Shown piece after piece: positions 23,419 to 34,589 of a stretch of DNA of 64,000 nucleotides. Source of the DNA: Melieria omissa (Eukaryota > Arthropoda > Insecta > Diptera > Ulidiidae); assembly GCA_963971225.1 (NCBI GenBank), contig OZ020270.1, positions 13,193,817 to 13,257,816 of the forward strand, written 5' to 3'. Position 1 is the stretch's first letter, and each line of letters starts with the position of its first letter. The position numbers and the translations under genes are program-made. The notes beneath the pieces are model-generated. The model was not told the origin of the DNA. It did no database searches and worked only from the letters and a program-made list of their open reading frames with translations.

Positions 23419-23610
23419 GCACGGTGTCTTATATTGCTCCTGAATCCACTGCCGACTGTAGTGTGCGCAAAATCATAAAAAAATTAAATATGGCTGGCAT
23501 GGCGACCTACATATATGATCGCTACAGGCAATAAAAAATAAATAATAAGTAATCAACAAAGACAATTAAAAAGGGAAATTGGAAAGAAAGGAGGACGTTT
23601 TTATTAGCCC
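23419..23610 (+). repeat. Dispersed repeat, family Y copy 1
   Basis: About 190 bases (from CACGG to TATTAGCCC) match 47189-47380 closely. The repeat is noncoding, and the ends are set by where the two copies diverge. Confidence 0.6.
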
Positions 23611-23813
23611 TTAGTAGGCATCGCAATCCCGGGATCCCGGGATCCCGGACTTTTTCCAGTCCCGAAAATCCCGGGATTCAAATCTTTTAATCCCGGGATT
23701 TTCGGGATTGCAAAAGATGCTTCAAAGTTCAAATGAAATAAATTTAAAAGCACAAAACCCCAATTCCTTATCTGACGGAGGAGGGAGGGGATAGAGGGCG
23801 TCTTTTGCAAAAG

Positions 23814-23978
23814 GCTTATAATTATTTACTAAGCATTCAACCAACAAGTATTGAATCTGAAGAATGTTTCTCTTCAGCAGGGTTTATTTGCAATAAATTT
23901 CGCTCTAGATTAGAGGGCAAAACATTTAATGCCTTAGTATTTTTAAGATCTCAGTTTTTAATTAATCACAACGCTTAA
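23814..23978 (+). pseudogene. hAT transposase C-terminal dimerisation fragment
   Basis: Fifty-four codons read SIESEECFSSAGFICNKFRS followed by LEGKTFNALVFLRSQF and a stop. This is the conserved C-terminal dimerisation segment of hAT transposases. Nothing upstream encodes the catalytic part, so it is a relic. Confidence 0.75.
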
Positions 23979-24013
23979 CTTTTTTATCGAAATAATCGAA
24001 GTAAAACTAAAAG

Positions 24014-24560
24014 TATCAGGTGTACAAGTAGAAAACCGCCATTTTCCACTGGGTGGTGCCACCTTTGGAAATCGGTGAGAGAATTCCGATCAGAAACATC
24101 ACATGGCAAGCTAAGATATCGGTTAACAACTCCACATCATCTCGCTTGTTTATTCTTATTGTCCATTTTTTGTTGGTGCGTGAAGATGTCGAAATTTGAA
24201 CCGAATAAGCATCATTTGCGGGAGATTTTGCTTTTCGCGTTTCATTCGAAAAAATCTGCAGCTGAAGCGCGTCGAATGATTGTAACAACTTATTGTGAGT
24301 CGTGTATCAGTGAAAGAACGTGTCGAGAATGGTTCGTGAAATTCAAAAATGGTGATTATGACGTGAAAGACAAGGATCGGCCGGGTCCCGTGAAAAAGTT
24401 TGAAGATGCAGCTTTGGAGACTCTGTTGGATGAAGATTCTTGTCAGACGCAACAAGAACTCGCGGATTCTTTGGGTGTGACTCAAATTCAAGATAAAAAA
24501 TCTTAAAACTACCCCAAATGTGATTAAACTGTGTCCATTTTTATGGTAAATATATTATAA
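24014..24560 (+). mobile_element. Mariner remnant
   Basis: It starts near TATCAGGTGTACAAGTAGAAAACC, a mariner-like 5' end, and contains the N-terminal third of a mariner transposase. The right TIR is not recognisable. The likely insertion site is within the hAT remnant. Confidence 0.6.
24186..24506 (+). pseudogene. Mariner transposase, N-terminal DNA-binding part only
   Basis: It begins at ATG 24186. The first about 100 residues are the paired helix-turn-helix DNA-binding region of mariner transposases (SAAEARRM, SERTCREWF, DEDSCQTQQELADSLGV). After LGVTQ the homology stops and the frame closes within seven codons, so the whole catalytic DDD domain has been deleted. This is a deletion derivative of the mariner class. 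Confidence 0.8.
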
Positions 24561-24883
24561 ACAAGTATTTATGCAATTTGGTAAAATTGTTTTATTTAAA
24601 AAATTTGTTATTTGAATCCCGGGATTCCCAAAGTTGTACAATACATCAAAGAACATTTATAACGTTTTGAGACAAACCAATTCGTGTTCTTATTTGGCCT
24701 GCGACCTCGGCGCGAACACAGTCTGTTCACTACATAACGATCACCAATCAAAAGAAATTAAATAACAAGTGTGTTATACGTTTTTTTTGTAAAATTTTAG
24801 CATTTTTATGCTTTAAAGTTTTTGGTAAAACATTTGAAATTCCCAAAATCTACAAAACACAGCCATAACCATGAACAGGGTGT

Positions 24884-26642
24884 GGCCATAACAACCCGTT
24901 CTCGGGTTACGGCCTCCGCAAAACTTCTCTCCAGGTGCCTCTGCTTTGCGCGCGCCTTCTCCAGTTGGTCACACCAAGAAATAACTGAGCCTCTTTAACT
25001 TGGTCCTTCCACCGGAGACACGACCTCCCTCTTCGCCGTCGACCTCCAATCACCGCATCGAACACCTTTTTCGCCGGAGCTTCGTCGTCCATACGGCAGA
25101 CATGACCGAGCCAGAGCAGCCGCTGGATGTTAATTTGCTGTGCTACGTCCATGTCCTCATACAGCTCGTTATTGGTTCGTAAACGAAAGTCGTTGCCAAT
25201 ACGAACAGGGCCTAAGACTTTACGAAGTACCTTGCTCTCGAACACTCCAAGGGCCGCTATGTCGTTTCGCGTCATTGTCCACATTTCAGCGCCATAGAGG
25301 AGCACGAGCAAGATAAGCGTCCTATAGAGTGCAAGTTTTGTCGGTCGAGAGAGGTCTCTACTTCTCTTTTGGCAAGAGTAATCCTTCGCTTTATTTCCAT
25401 GCTGACATCATTGCTGCTGTTAATGGTGGTGCCAAGGTAGACCAATTCCTTAACAACTTCAAAAGTACATCTGTCGGCCTGTACGTGAGACCCTATCCAC
25501 TGCAAGTCCCTCCATTTAGACAGCATATACTTTGTCTTGTCCTCATTTACCACCAGACCCATTTTGGCGAATTCTCTTTCGATAGCCGCAAAGGCAGCGG
25601 TGACATCTGAGAGAGATGATGATGATGCAGAGCTGGACACTTTTGTTGAAAATTGTGCCATTACGATGTACACCGGCCTTGCCAAAACGACTCTTCATGG
25701 TGAAATTGAAGAGGTCGTAGGACAAAGGATCGCCCTGTCTTAATCCTCGAACCGTATCGAATGGGTCGGAGAGGTCACTTCCAACTTTGACGGAGCTGCT
25801 CGTATTGCTCAACGTCGCTCTGCAAAGTCTCACGAGCTTTGCAGGGATACCAAGTTCAGACAATGCGGCATATAAGCGATCCTTCACCGGGCTATCGAAT
25901 GCTGCCTTGTAATCGATAAAGAGGTGGTGTGTATCGATTTGATTCTCATGGATCATCTCTCATGGAAGGCGTCCTTGGTCGTATGATCCTTCTCTTCGGA
26001 CGTGCATGCAAATTAGGCTGATGCTAAAGTATTTAGCCTTGATGCGGATCGAGGCCAGCTGTTCGTTCACCGGAATGAACCGAGAGACGTGGTAGCGCAG
26101 TCTCTTGCTGACCAAAAATCGGCAGTCGAGTTGCAGTTTTTGAGTTTTTGCGCTTCTCCGCATGGCAGCTGTAGTATGTAGATGCCGCAGCCTGCTCGTT
26201 CGGAGCAACCTTGTCCTGTCCATCGCATTTCCTGGATGGCGGTGATGTCAGCCTTACATTTTATGAGGGCTTCCGCCAGTTGGATAGAGACACCTTCCCT
26301 ATAGAGGGTCCGGACATTCCAATCCTCAAATCGAGGTCCTTAAATCGCTTGCTGTAGTCGTCAACATTGTGGGTTCCATCCGAGGCTTGGTTTGCAGTTT
26401 TCATTGGTTGTTGATTTTACGTGGCGGGCACCAAACCCTGCGCACAACCCAAATTTCAAGTCCTGGGGATTGGACTCGCTGCACACATTAGTTCACTATT
26501 CAGCGGGTGCCAAATAGCTATCCAGAAGGGCCGCGCGGAGGCTGTGCATCAGCTTGGATTGGACAGGGACAAGGATCGTTCTGGCGTTCGCCAGGTTGAA
26601 CGCAATCAGAGACTTTACCTTGTATGTCCGCTCCCTTCCTTC
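24884..26642 (-). mobile_element. RTE-like LINE copy 1, internally deleted
   Basis: The minus strand matches the copy at 35246-45794 at both ends: 5' UTR and EN start at 26642-26230, and RT C-terminus and 3' end at 25956-24884. About 1.3 kb covering the end of EN through the start of RT is missing at the junction near 25955. Confidence 0.75.
24907..26223 (-). pseudogene. RTE-like EN/RT polyprotein, broken
   Basis: Three out-of-phase pieces remain. 26223-25960 is part of the endonuclease. 25956-25543 is RT with HHLFIDYKAAFDS and GLRQGDPLS, but the YADD motif is destroyed by a short deletion near 25620. 25685-24907 is the RT thumb and the C-terminal WLGHVCRMDDE region. There are several frameshifts, so it is clearly non-functional. 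Confidence 0.75.
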
Positions 26643-26740
26643 GTTGCCAGGTTAGCTTAAAGTTATTATCGCGGCCGTCGTTGCCAGATTGGACTAAAAG
26701 TTACTATCGCGGCCGTCGTTGCCAGATTGGATTATAGCAC
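26639..26740. repeat. Short tandem repeat (about 38 bp, 2.5 copies)
   Basis: CGTTGCCAG-TTGG/TTAG-...-TTATCGCGGCCGT repeats directly at about 26639, 26677 and 26715. Confidence 0.6.
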
Positions 26741-26877
26741 GGCACGTAGCGGCAGGGTTGCTTTGCACAGCGACACACTGTCTTATCGTTACAATATATA
26801 ATTGTAGACGGTACCACGCCCCTAATCCTCACAACTTTTTTCTAGTCGAATTGTGCGACTAAGTGGTAAGTTTGTGC

Positions 26878-27620
26878 AAAGTTTCATTGATGTGCGACTT
26901 ACGGAAATGTTGGGTCATAAAAATGTGTCACGACCCTTTTCCAACGCCGATAAAATCTTATCAGTAGAATAACACATCTATGAGACCACGGTACACTAAC
27001 TTTCAACGCTGTTCGGCTTACAATTCCGAAGCTATTCCATATAAAAGATTTGAGTTGTATGGGCGCTGACACGCCCCCTTGTTAAAACTCAGTCCCATTC
27101 CTTCTGTCGCAAGATATGACCAATAGGAAGGTTCGTTCCAAGTTTCATTAATGTGCGACTAACAGTTTAAAAATTTTTCGGATAGTTTGGGTCAAATAAA
27201 TATGCCACGCCCCTTGTCCAACTACCATCAAATTTTAACAATAGAAAGACACTTCTATGAGACGACGGTACACCAACTTTTAATACTGTGCGCTCAATAA
27301 TTTCGAAGGTATTCCATATGAAAGGCTTGAGTTGTATGGACGGTGCCACACCCCTTTGTCCAAAACCCACTCCATTCCCTCTGTCGAAGAACACGGATAA
27401 ATCGTAAGTGTATACCGAGTCTCGTTGATGTAAAAGCTATAGTTCAAAAGTTACATCGGAATTTAAAAAGTGCCACGCTCCTTGTGCAACGCCCATTCAA
27501 TTTTACCGGTGGAATGACACGCTTACGCCATGACAATGTACCAAATTTCAATGCTGTCCGACTTATAATTCCGAAGATATACCCCATTAAAAATTTAGGT
27601 TGTATGGGAGGTGCCAAGCC
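26878..27620. repeat. Degenerate satellite, about 265-bp unit, three copies
   Basis: AAGTTTCATTGATGTGCGACT-like starts occur at about 26878, 27141 and 27418. Within each unit the order is shared: a GCCACGCCCC-like tract, then ATCAAATTTTA, TATGAGACxACGGTAC and ATTCCATAT-AAA-TTGAGTTGTATGG. Divergence between units is substantial. Confidence 0.65.
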
Positions 27621-27623
27621 CAC

Positions 27624-27955
27624 TAGGGTGGGTCGATTCCGGACTTTTTTCGATTCGAGATTTCTAATAGTGCGGAAAAGTTGCCTTAGTACTTCCTGAT
27701 TCCAATTCAATTTTTTGTTTTGAGATCGGACTGCATCTTCAACCCCAACTCCGGCCTTGAAATTTCGGAAATTTGCCTAAAATCGTGAAATTGCCTACCT
27801 AGCGCCTGAAATACGCCTCTCATGGCAAAATGTATAAAAGAAAAGTTGTTTGTCGCATCATTAGCTACCGAAATAGTATTATGATCATGGCCGTAGGACG
27901 AACCGTTCCCGAGATACGAGCGAAAAGGCGGCGCGCCGCAGCGCAAGGTAAAAAT
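27624..27955 (+). repeat. Left long TIR
   Basis: Matches the reverse complement of 31185-31515 almost base for base, from TAGGGTGGGTCG to CAGCGCAAGGT. Confidence 0.85.
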
Positions 27956-28293
27956 CGGCTTGCGGCCACACTTCTCCCTGAATGCGCCAACAATGACGCC
28001 GGCGCTGCGGAGATGTGTTCTGTGCTTCACGCGTCGGGTCGGACCGACCGGGCCGCTCCCCCCGTCCCGTCTCGCTCTTCCCCCCCTCCCTCTCCCCTCC
28101 CCGCCAGACACTAGACTAGACTCCCGCTGCGGGCCGGGTGCCACCAGCTTGCTCCGTCGTGTATTCCCCTGCGCCATACGACACGTTCGGACAGGTCCCC
28201 ACACAAATATTCTTTCATCGAGTTCCTTCACTCTTGTCGTTGATTTCGCCGAGTGCTATCACTTACATTCTCTGAACAGAACACAAAACTCAA

Positions 28294-31067
28294 CATGTCT
28301 GTATCTAAATTTAAATTTAGACAGAAATGTCCTGTGTTTGGCATATATCCGTACGATCTCACTGAGTCCCAGCTACCCAGTTACCAGGATGTTCTTTTGT
28401 ATTATCAGTTTGAAAGATTTCGTATAGGGCGACTCCGAGGTGACAACTATGAACCTAGGAGTAAAGAGGTTTCAGAAATAGTTGCAAAAATGGTTGAAAA
28501 TATTTTCAAAAAGTCATCTATTCCGATAGTCTCACACACCAGAGTTCTACAAATGCTCACCACATAACATAAGAAATTTCTGACACTTAAACAAATGTTT
28601 TTAAGGAACCAAATAGGTTTGCGCTCTAAAAGAGACGACTTTGTCTCTTCTGCCGCAGAATTATTTGACATCGCTGCTTGTAAATGCATTTCTTTTTCTT
28701 CATGCAATTGTCCAAAGGAAAGGAAAGTTCCTATCATTGAACAACCATTTCTCTTGGACCAGAGAACCAGAAGAATTGGTCGCATTGGAAGTGTTGATCT
28801 ACCTGAAACAAAAAAGATTGCAAAGAGAAATGAACGTAAAGAAAAGCTTTCAAAACGTCATTCAACATCAACACTTACCAGAAAAGTATCAGCTATAACA
28901 CGTGACCATTCAGATCAACCAGACACTCACACAGACGACAACAATGTCGGTTCGTCGCACATACATTCTTCCAAAAACGATGCTGATGCTGAATTTTCTC
29001 TTCCATCCTCTAAAATCAAACAAAACACACTATTATTAGAACACACTGCTTTAGCTGCCCAAAGATTCGGATTAAGTGACAGAGCAGCGGCCTTGATGGT
29101 TTCATCTGCCTTTCTGGATGCCAAAAAAGCAGCTTTGATAACAGAGGATCAGGCTAGCTTTGTCACTGACAAATGCAAGATTAGTCGAGCAAAAAAAAGT
29201 GTTGGAATTAAGCTCCAAAAAACCAAAAGTATTGACTCTGTATATGGGCTGCATTTTGACGGCCGCAAAGACAATACACTCACACAAGTCCGCGAAGGTG
29301 AAAAGTACTACCGCGACACTGTCAAAGAGGAACATATTTCTCTTGTAGCGGAACCTGGGTCTCATTACTTTGGCCATGTCACCTCTCCTTCCGGGTCAGC
29401 TGAGGATGAGATGCAAGCTATATGGCAACATTTACAAGACAATTCAGTAGATGTGGAACATCTAGAAGTTGTCGGTGCTGATGGCACCAACACGAACAGA
29501 GGTTGGAAAGGTGGAATCATTCGGAAACTAGAAGAAAAAATAGGTAGGCCATTACAGTGGGTTGTTTGTCTTCTACATTTCAACGAACTTCCATTTCGTT
29601 TTTCGAACACATAGATGGGGTCTCAAAGAGTCCAAATACATTCTCTGGCGACATAGGTAAACTGCTCCCTGATTGTGAGAAGTTGCCTGTCGTCAAATTT
29701 GAAAGTTTTCCATCATGCCAATTACCTTCTGAGGTTATTAATCCGACCCAACTTAGCACAGACCAAGCTTACCTCTACAAAATATCAGAAGCTGTTATTT
29801 CCGGTCAATGCTCTTCAGACTTACAATTAGCGGCGATGCATCCAGGTAACATGTGCAAATCTCGCTGGCTCACCTGTGCAAACAGAATTCTGAGATTATA
29901 CATTTCTACAGACAAACCAACAAAGGAAATAAAGATTTTGGTCAAGTACAGGGTAGGCCATTTAAGAAGCATCGGAAGCATTGGAAGCATCTGGTAACCC
30001 TATAACTTTTGACAGAGCTGTCAGATCGACTAATGACATAGCGCGTTGGAAGCGTCATTTCAAGACAATTTATACCATGGAACAGTACACTCCAAAAGAA
30101 CGTGCTGAAATTGTTCAGCTTTACATTCAAAATAACTTCTCGATTGTGAAAACCATACGGCGGTTGTGAGTGGCCACCGAGATCAGACTTTTTTTATGGG
30201 GCTACTTGAAGTCCAAGGTGTACACCAACAAGCCAAGGACACTAGCTCAACTCAGAGCCAACATACGCCGCGAAATAAGAGCCATATCGGCCGATACACT
30301 GGCAAAAGTGATGGAATGGATGGTCCTTGGACCAAAATAAATGAATATCGAGATGAAAACAAAAAAAAACATTTTTTTTCCTCTTTTTTTCAAAAACAAG
30401 AATGGCCTTCCACTTTAAATGGCCTACCCTGTACATACTTACAGTTTACTCACCTTTGTGGTTCTCAATAAGATTCCACAGTTCAATCAAAGATGGCTCG
30501 CGCCATCTCTTTGCTGCAATCCAAAGGTCGAGATACTTACCTGCCGAACTGCGCAAGGTTGTCGATTCATCCATTCAACAGAATGCTTTCTTTGCTCTTC
30601 CAGAAAACATTCTCCTTAGTATGATGACTGACGAACGGGTAGAAGTCAGAAAGTTGGCCCTTGACCGTCCTCTGGCAGCCAGAGAAGCAGAGACTGACAC
30701 TGTAAATGGATGGGTTAGATGTAATAAAGTGCCAAAGCTGAATTTCAAAGCTAATAATTATTACGATATGATTAACTGGAAGACTATTACCTTGACTGTT
30801 CCACCAGTTCTTCGTTCAGTTTCTAACGAAGAGCTCATAAAAGGGTTGTTGGGAGACACTGCAGAGATATGGAAATTTAGTAGATTCCCCTCTCACACCG
30901 TGGCAGTCGAGAGAACCGTCAAACTGGTTACAGAGGCATCTTCTAAAGTTATTGGCCCCCAGTCTCGTGATCGTTTTATACGCTCTACACTGAAATCTAG
31001 GCAACAACTGCCAAAGTTTAGTACAAAATCTGATTTTATCAATAAATTTGATACAGATTCAGACTAA
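28294..31067 (+). pseudogene. Transposase-like gene of an uncharacterised insect family
   Basis: The predicted product is about 750 aa once interruptions are ignored. ATG 28294 opens a frame with an in-frame TAA at 28565. It continues through 28595-29614 with a Cys-rich segment (residues around DIAACKC...CNC) and a conserved IEQPFLLDQRTRR motif, then LEVVGADGTNTNRGWKGG (Asp candidate) and VCLLHFNELPFR. A one-base shift near 29598 moves to 29600-29946 (HIDGVSKSP, SRWLTCANRILRLY). After the nested MITE it resumes at 30434-31067 (YSPLWFSIR, SRYLPAEL, QQNAFFALPENIL). From memory this resembles a family of insect and cnidarian 'uncharacterised' proteins. The long TIRs argue that it is the transposase. 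I cannot name the superfamily or prove the catalytic triad. Confidence 0.6.
29949..30431 (+). mobile_element. Tc1/mariner-like MITE (483 bp), TA-flanked
   Basis: The TIRs are CAGGGTAGGCCATTTAA and its complement at the right end, flanked by TA (29947-29948 and 30432-30433). Inside are a helix-turn-helix start (ATG 30077, YTPKERAEIVQLYIQNN) and a C-terminal piece (YLKSKVYTNKPRTLAQL) with the catalytic domain missing. It interrupts the host transposase gene, whose frame resumes beyond it. Confidence 0.8.
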
Positions 31068-31184
31068 AACAAGCCTGACATATGGTTGGTTGGTTGGGTT
31101 GGGCTTGGGAGGAACCCGAAGTGCAGCCACCTCCACGTGGTGGGTTCTGGGTAACCAACACAGGTTAGCTGAGAGCTGCAACAA

Positions 31185-31515
31185 TTTTCACCTTGCGCTG
31201 CGGCGCGCCGCCTTTTCGCTCGTATCTCGGGAACGGTTCGTCCTACGGCCATGATCATAATACCATTTCGGTAGCTAATGATGCGACAAACAACTTTTCT
31301 TTTATACATTTTGCCATGAGAGGCGTATTTCAGGCGCTAGGTAGGCAATTTCACGATTTTAGGCAAATTTCCGAAATTTCAAGGCCGGAGTTGGGGTTGA
31401 AGATGCAGTCCGATCTCAAAACAAAAAATTGCATTGGAATCAGGAAGTACTAAGGCAACTTTTCCGCACTATTAGAAATCTCGAATCGAAAAAAGTCCGG
31501 AATCGACCCACCCTA
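31185..31515 (-). repeat. Right long TIR
   Basis: Inverted partner of 27624-27955; differences include one C/A near the middle of the CAATTCAATTT tract. Confidence 0.85.
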
Positions 31516-31864
31516 ACAGCCAGTTGGACTATTTCACTGCTTTGCACTGCTGACATGTCCAATCGCTGCTGGGCCGCCACCTGTGCGATACGTCTCGCTC
31601 TTCTGCGCTGCAAGTTCCAGCTTGGACTTACGCTTCAAGCTGTCGAACTTGTCCCTCAACTATTTCCAACGTCGGGACACGCCCCATTTGGCAGTAAAAG
31701 CATCAACAAGATTTTGCCAGGCAAAATTTTTATTTTTTTCCTTCAAAAATAATTATAATTTTTCACAAACAGCTGATTGCTTGTTAAAAGACTTGTTAAA
31801 TTTATATTTATCAGGAAGATGAGAAAACGAAAATATTTACCGGCCACTTTAAAGTGACCTTTAG
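31516..31864. other. Unannotated spacer
   Basis: No homology recognised. It does not resemble the satellite on the other side of the long-TIR element, so one flank was probably rearranged. Confidence 0.4.
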
Positions 31865-32011
31865 CAAAGAATATGAAGTAATATAAAACGCGCATCTCAT
31901 ACAAGCAAACGCGTTGTATGGCGGGTACTGCTGGTAGTACCCTCTGTTATTGACAGCAGAACCCTCTGTTACTAACAGCAGAAATCTCTGTAACTTCGGC
32001 GTAACATGTGA
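31865..32011. repeat. 147-bp dispersed repeat, copy 1
   Basis: From CAAAGAATATGAAG to GGCGTAACATGTGA it matches 46835-46981 with only a few substitutions and the same length. The interior has near-repeats of CTCTGTTACTAACAGCAGAA. A weaker match lies near 905. Confidence 0.7.
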
Positions 32012-32600
32012 ATTGAAGTCGCTTCTGTACTCATTCGTATTCTCGCTGCTGTTGCGCCACTTGATAAACATGACGATGAAGGCTGATTTTGTTGTCGCGG
32101 GGAATAGCATTATTATATTGGCAAACAAAAAAAAGTTAGCGGTATACTGTTTTTTGCGCTGTGCCGTGCAGGCGGGATGGCATTGATGTTGTTGGTATTT
32201 GTTGCGTCGCTATTTCTGCTTTCTTTTTTATAATCACAAGCAAATTACAATTAGCAAAAAAAATGCATGAACTTGGTGTAGTAAAATATGGGTGCAAGCA
32301 TGTTGCACAAAAGCGTTTATAGTTATTTATTAAAAATATTATTGTAAGGTTTTATGTTTATTGTTTTACTTTCGTTTTAATTTATCTCTCATAAATAATA
32401 ATTTTTAATAAGAATTTTTTTATTTGCCAACAATTATTTTCAATTTTCGTTCTTTCGAACTTCCTTTTTGCACAGCCGACATGCAGTGTTTTCGTAGAAG
32501 AACTAAAATAAGAAAATCTAAAATTTGGACTCTATGGTTATAGCACTCACCATGGAACCATTCAGGTGTAGCATTTTTATAAGATTGTAAAACGTGTGCC
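32012..32600. other. Noncoding region 3' of the P-like transposase
   Basis: AT-rich, with no ORF of note. It probably contains the 3' end of the P-like element, but I cannot identify its TIR. Confidence 0.35.
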
Positions 32601-34589
32601 TTAATACCAATTTTTTTCAGGTACTGCTTTGAAGATTTTATGAAAAATTAAAATATGTTTTATGCATACATTCATTAGGGAATTGGAAGGAGCAAAAAGA
32701 TTACCAAAATCAGAAATTGACTGATAATTTTTGTAAAAAATAAAAATTTCACTTGGAGCAGTCAAAACTTTATCCCTTTTTCTCAATTCGTCACCGCATT
32801 TTTCACAATTTAATTTAGGAATGATTTTGTACGCTACGTATCCAACAAAATACCTCATGGAAACCAGCTCTAAGTTAATATCTTTCGGATTACAAAAGGT
32901 GTCACCTACAAAATACGCCTCGTGCATCTCACTACTTAGATCAAGATTTTCCAGGATTTCATTGTCATTATCATCGCCATTAGCCTGCAAAACATCCTCA
33001 CTAAAAGAAGCGCTTGAAATTAAATTAGTCATTGAATCTTGCGTCTCTTCACAATTGGTAGAGGAGCTAAACTTTATTATTTTAAAGGCTAATAACCTGG
33101 CTAAGATATTATTAAGTTCGGCTACAGAGAGGTTACAGTTATTACCTCCTTTTTGCCTTAACACAGCAAACGTATTCTCCAAATTGTCCTGGTTAAAGGC
33201 CTTTGTCATAATAAAAAACTTGTCCAAATTATCTTTTAATATTTTATCTACAAGTAGAAGGACCGATTTTAAGGATAGTTTCATGCCATCTACGAAGAAA
33301 ACTCGTTTTTTTTCATCAACAAATTTCACTTCCTCTAGATAATATAAAAATGTTTGAATAAATGTGTGCGATTCTTTCTTAATCTGAAGAGCAGATCGGT
33401 AGCAGTTATCTGCATACAAAGATCCACTATTCATGCAATCAAATATTTGATCAATTTTTGCTATAAAATCAGCTGTGGATAACGCTACCTCTTGTGAGAT
33501 TTTTTTAAATCCACTTATGTCTGAAATTGTTCTGATAGCAGCTTCAACTGTTTTACTGAACACTTGAGTGGCAAATTTAACACGCATTTTTTCAAATGAA
33601 TTTGGAAATATGTGTTGTCTAGTCAATTTTGGGCACATTTTGGTTTTACAATTTTCTTCCCTCTCCCAAAGCTCTTGAACTACTTTAAAGCTAACTAAAC
33701 CATCAGGCGTTTTCAAGTCGCATTTAAGCCAACCATTTCGCAATGGCTTGATTAAATGTGGGAAATCGAACATGCAATAAATTTTTTGATTTTGAAATTG
33801 AAAGTATGGTTGCTCTATACATAAGCCTAAGTCGGAGAAACACTTTCTATTAGAAGACCCCTGATCAGAAACCAAAACGTTCACTACTATACCAAAATTG
33901 CTTAACATTTTAAGATTTTCTTTAATTATTTTGCACAAGGTATCTGCTGTTAATCCATTCTCTGACACAAAATAGTTTAAAATTAAACACCAACTCGAGA
34001 ACATGGACTTCAACATAAATACACATACTTGCTTACCAATTTTTTTTGTTCTTTCGAAGCCTGTGCATTCAAATCCGTCAATTAAATCTAGTTTTTGATT
34101 GTATCGTAATTCTCTACGTATTGCCATTTCGTCCATTAAAAGAACCATATTATTTTCATTTTTTTCCTTCAACTCTAAGCACATCTTTTTAATGAATTCA
34201 AAAGCCACATTGTTGATACCGGGCTGAAGGAACTTTATTGGAGAGCACCGATTTAGGGTGCTGATATGTGGCAAATTGAAATTTAACTTATCTCTTAGGA
34301 AAGAATATGTTGATTGTGAAATATAAAAAATATTTTGCGCTAAATATTTCACTTCGTCAGAATATTCTTTTGGCCGGGTGCTAAGTAAAAGTTTACAAAA
34401 TGTTTTGGATTCCAAGTTGATATGTTTTAAAGAATCAATTGAATTTTTTAAAGTCTTTGAACAACAATTCTTGGATTTTAAAATAAAGCGCTTTTCTTTT
34501 CGCAATTTTTCGTTAATTTTTTCGAATTTTTTTAATAGGTCGCTGTATTTCTTTTTGTAATAATGGGTTATTTTGACTTTTTTTCGCAA
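32601..34589 (-). CDS. P-element-superfamily transposase, catalytic part
   Basis: An uninterrupted frame of about 660 codons. It has an N-terminal Lys-rich coiled-coil-like segment, an RNase H-like core with candidate acidic residues in LLMDEMAIR and VSDQGSSNR, an insertion region corresponding to the GTP-binding insertion of P transposases (with DFPHLIKPLRNGW), and the conserved QDNLENTFAVLRQKGGNN near residue 480 that carries the catalytic Glu. This QDN-E-F-RQ-GG signature is diagnostic of the P superfamily and of THAP9-like proteins. The nominal first codon is TTG; the true start lies upstream in the THAP segment, one frame away. The length is in the usual range for P transposases. Confidence 0.75.
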   Translation of the reverse strand: MRKKVKITHYYKKKYSDLLKKFEKINEKLRKEKRFILKSKNCCSKTLKNSIDSLKHINLESKTFCKLLLSTRPKEYSDEVKYLAQNIFYISQSTYSFLRDKLNFNLPHISTLNRCSPIKFLQPGINNVAFEFIKKMCLELKEKNENNMVLLMDEMAIRRELRYNQKLDLIDGFECTGFERTKKIGKQVCVFMLKSMFSSWCLILNYFVSENGLTADTLCKIIKENLKMLSNFGIVVNVLVSDQGSSNRKCFSDLGLCIEQPYFQFQNQKIYCMFDFPHLIKPLRNGWLKCDLKTPDGLVSFKVVQELWEREENCKTKMCPKLTRQHIFPNSFEKMRVKFATQVFSKTVEAAIRTISDISGFKKISQEVALSTADFIAKIDQIFDCMNSGSLYADNCYRSALQIKKESHTFIQTFLYYLEEVKFVDEKKRVFFVDGMKLSLKSVLLLVDKILKDNLDKFFIMTKAFNQDNLENTFAVLRQKGGNNCNLSVAELNNILARLLAFKIIKFSSSTNCEETQDSMTNLISSASFSEDVLQANGDDNDNEILENLDLSSEMHEAYFVGDTFCNPKDINLELVSMRYFVGYVAYKIIPKLNCEKCGDELRKRDKVLTAPSEIFIFYKNYQSISDFGNLFAPSNSLMNVCIKHILIFHKIFKAVPEKNWY

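Larger units (their letters stand above)
23612..24632 (+). mobile_element. hAT-like remnant with CCCGGGAT-rich ends
   Basis: The left end (23614-23720) carries tandem and inverted CCCGGGATTC motifs. The interior encodes the C-terminal end of a hAT transposase (23814-23978). A matching but short AATCCCGGGATT lies near 24615-24628. A mariner remnant sits between. I infer an internally deleted hAT element; the right end is eroded. Confidence 0.5.
27624..31515 (+). mobile_element. 3.9-kb DNA transposon with long TIRs, superfamily unassigned
   Basis: Inverted repeats of about 330 bp bound the element: 27624-27955 and 31185-31515, about 98% alike by eye, with outer ends GGGTGGGTCGATTCCGGAC. TA lies just outside both ends but is also palindromic with the TIR, so a TA TSD cannot be proved. 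Between them lies one degraded transposase-like gene on the plus strand and a nested MITE. Confidence 0.75.
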
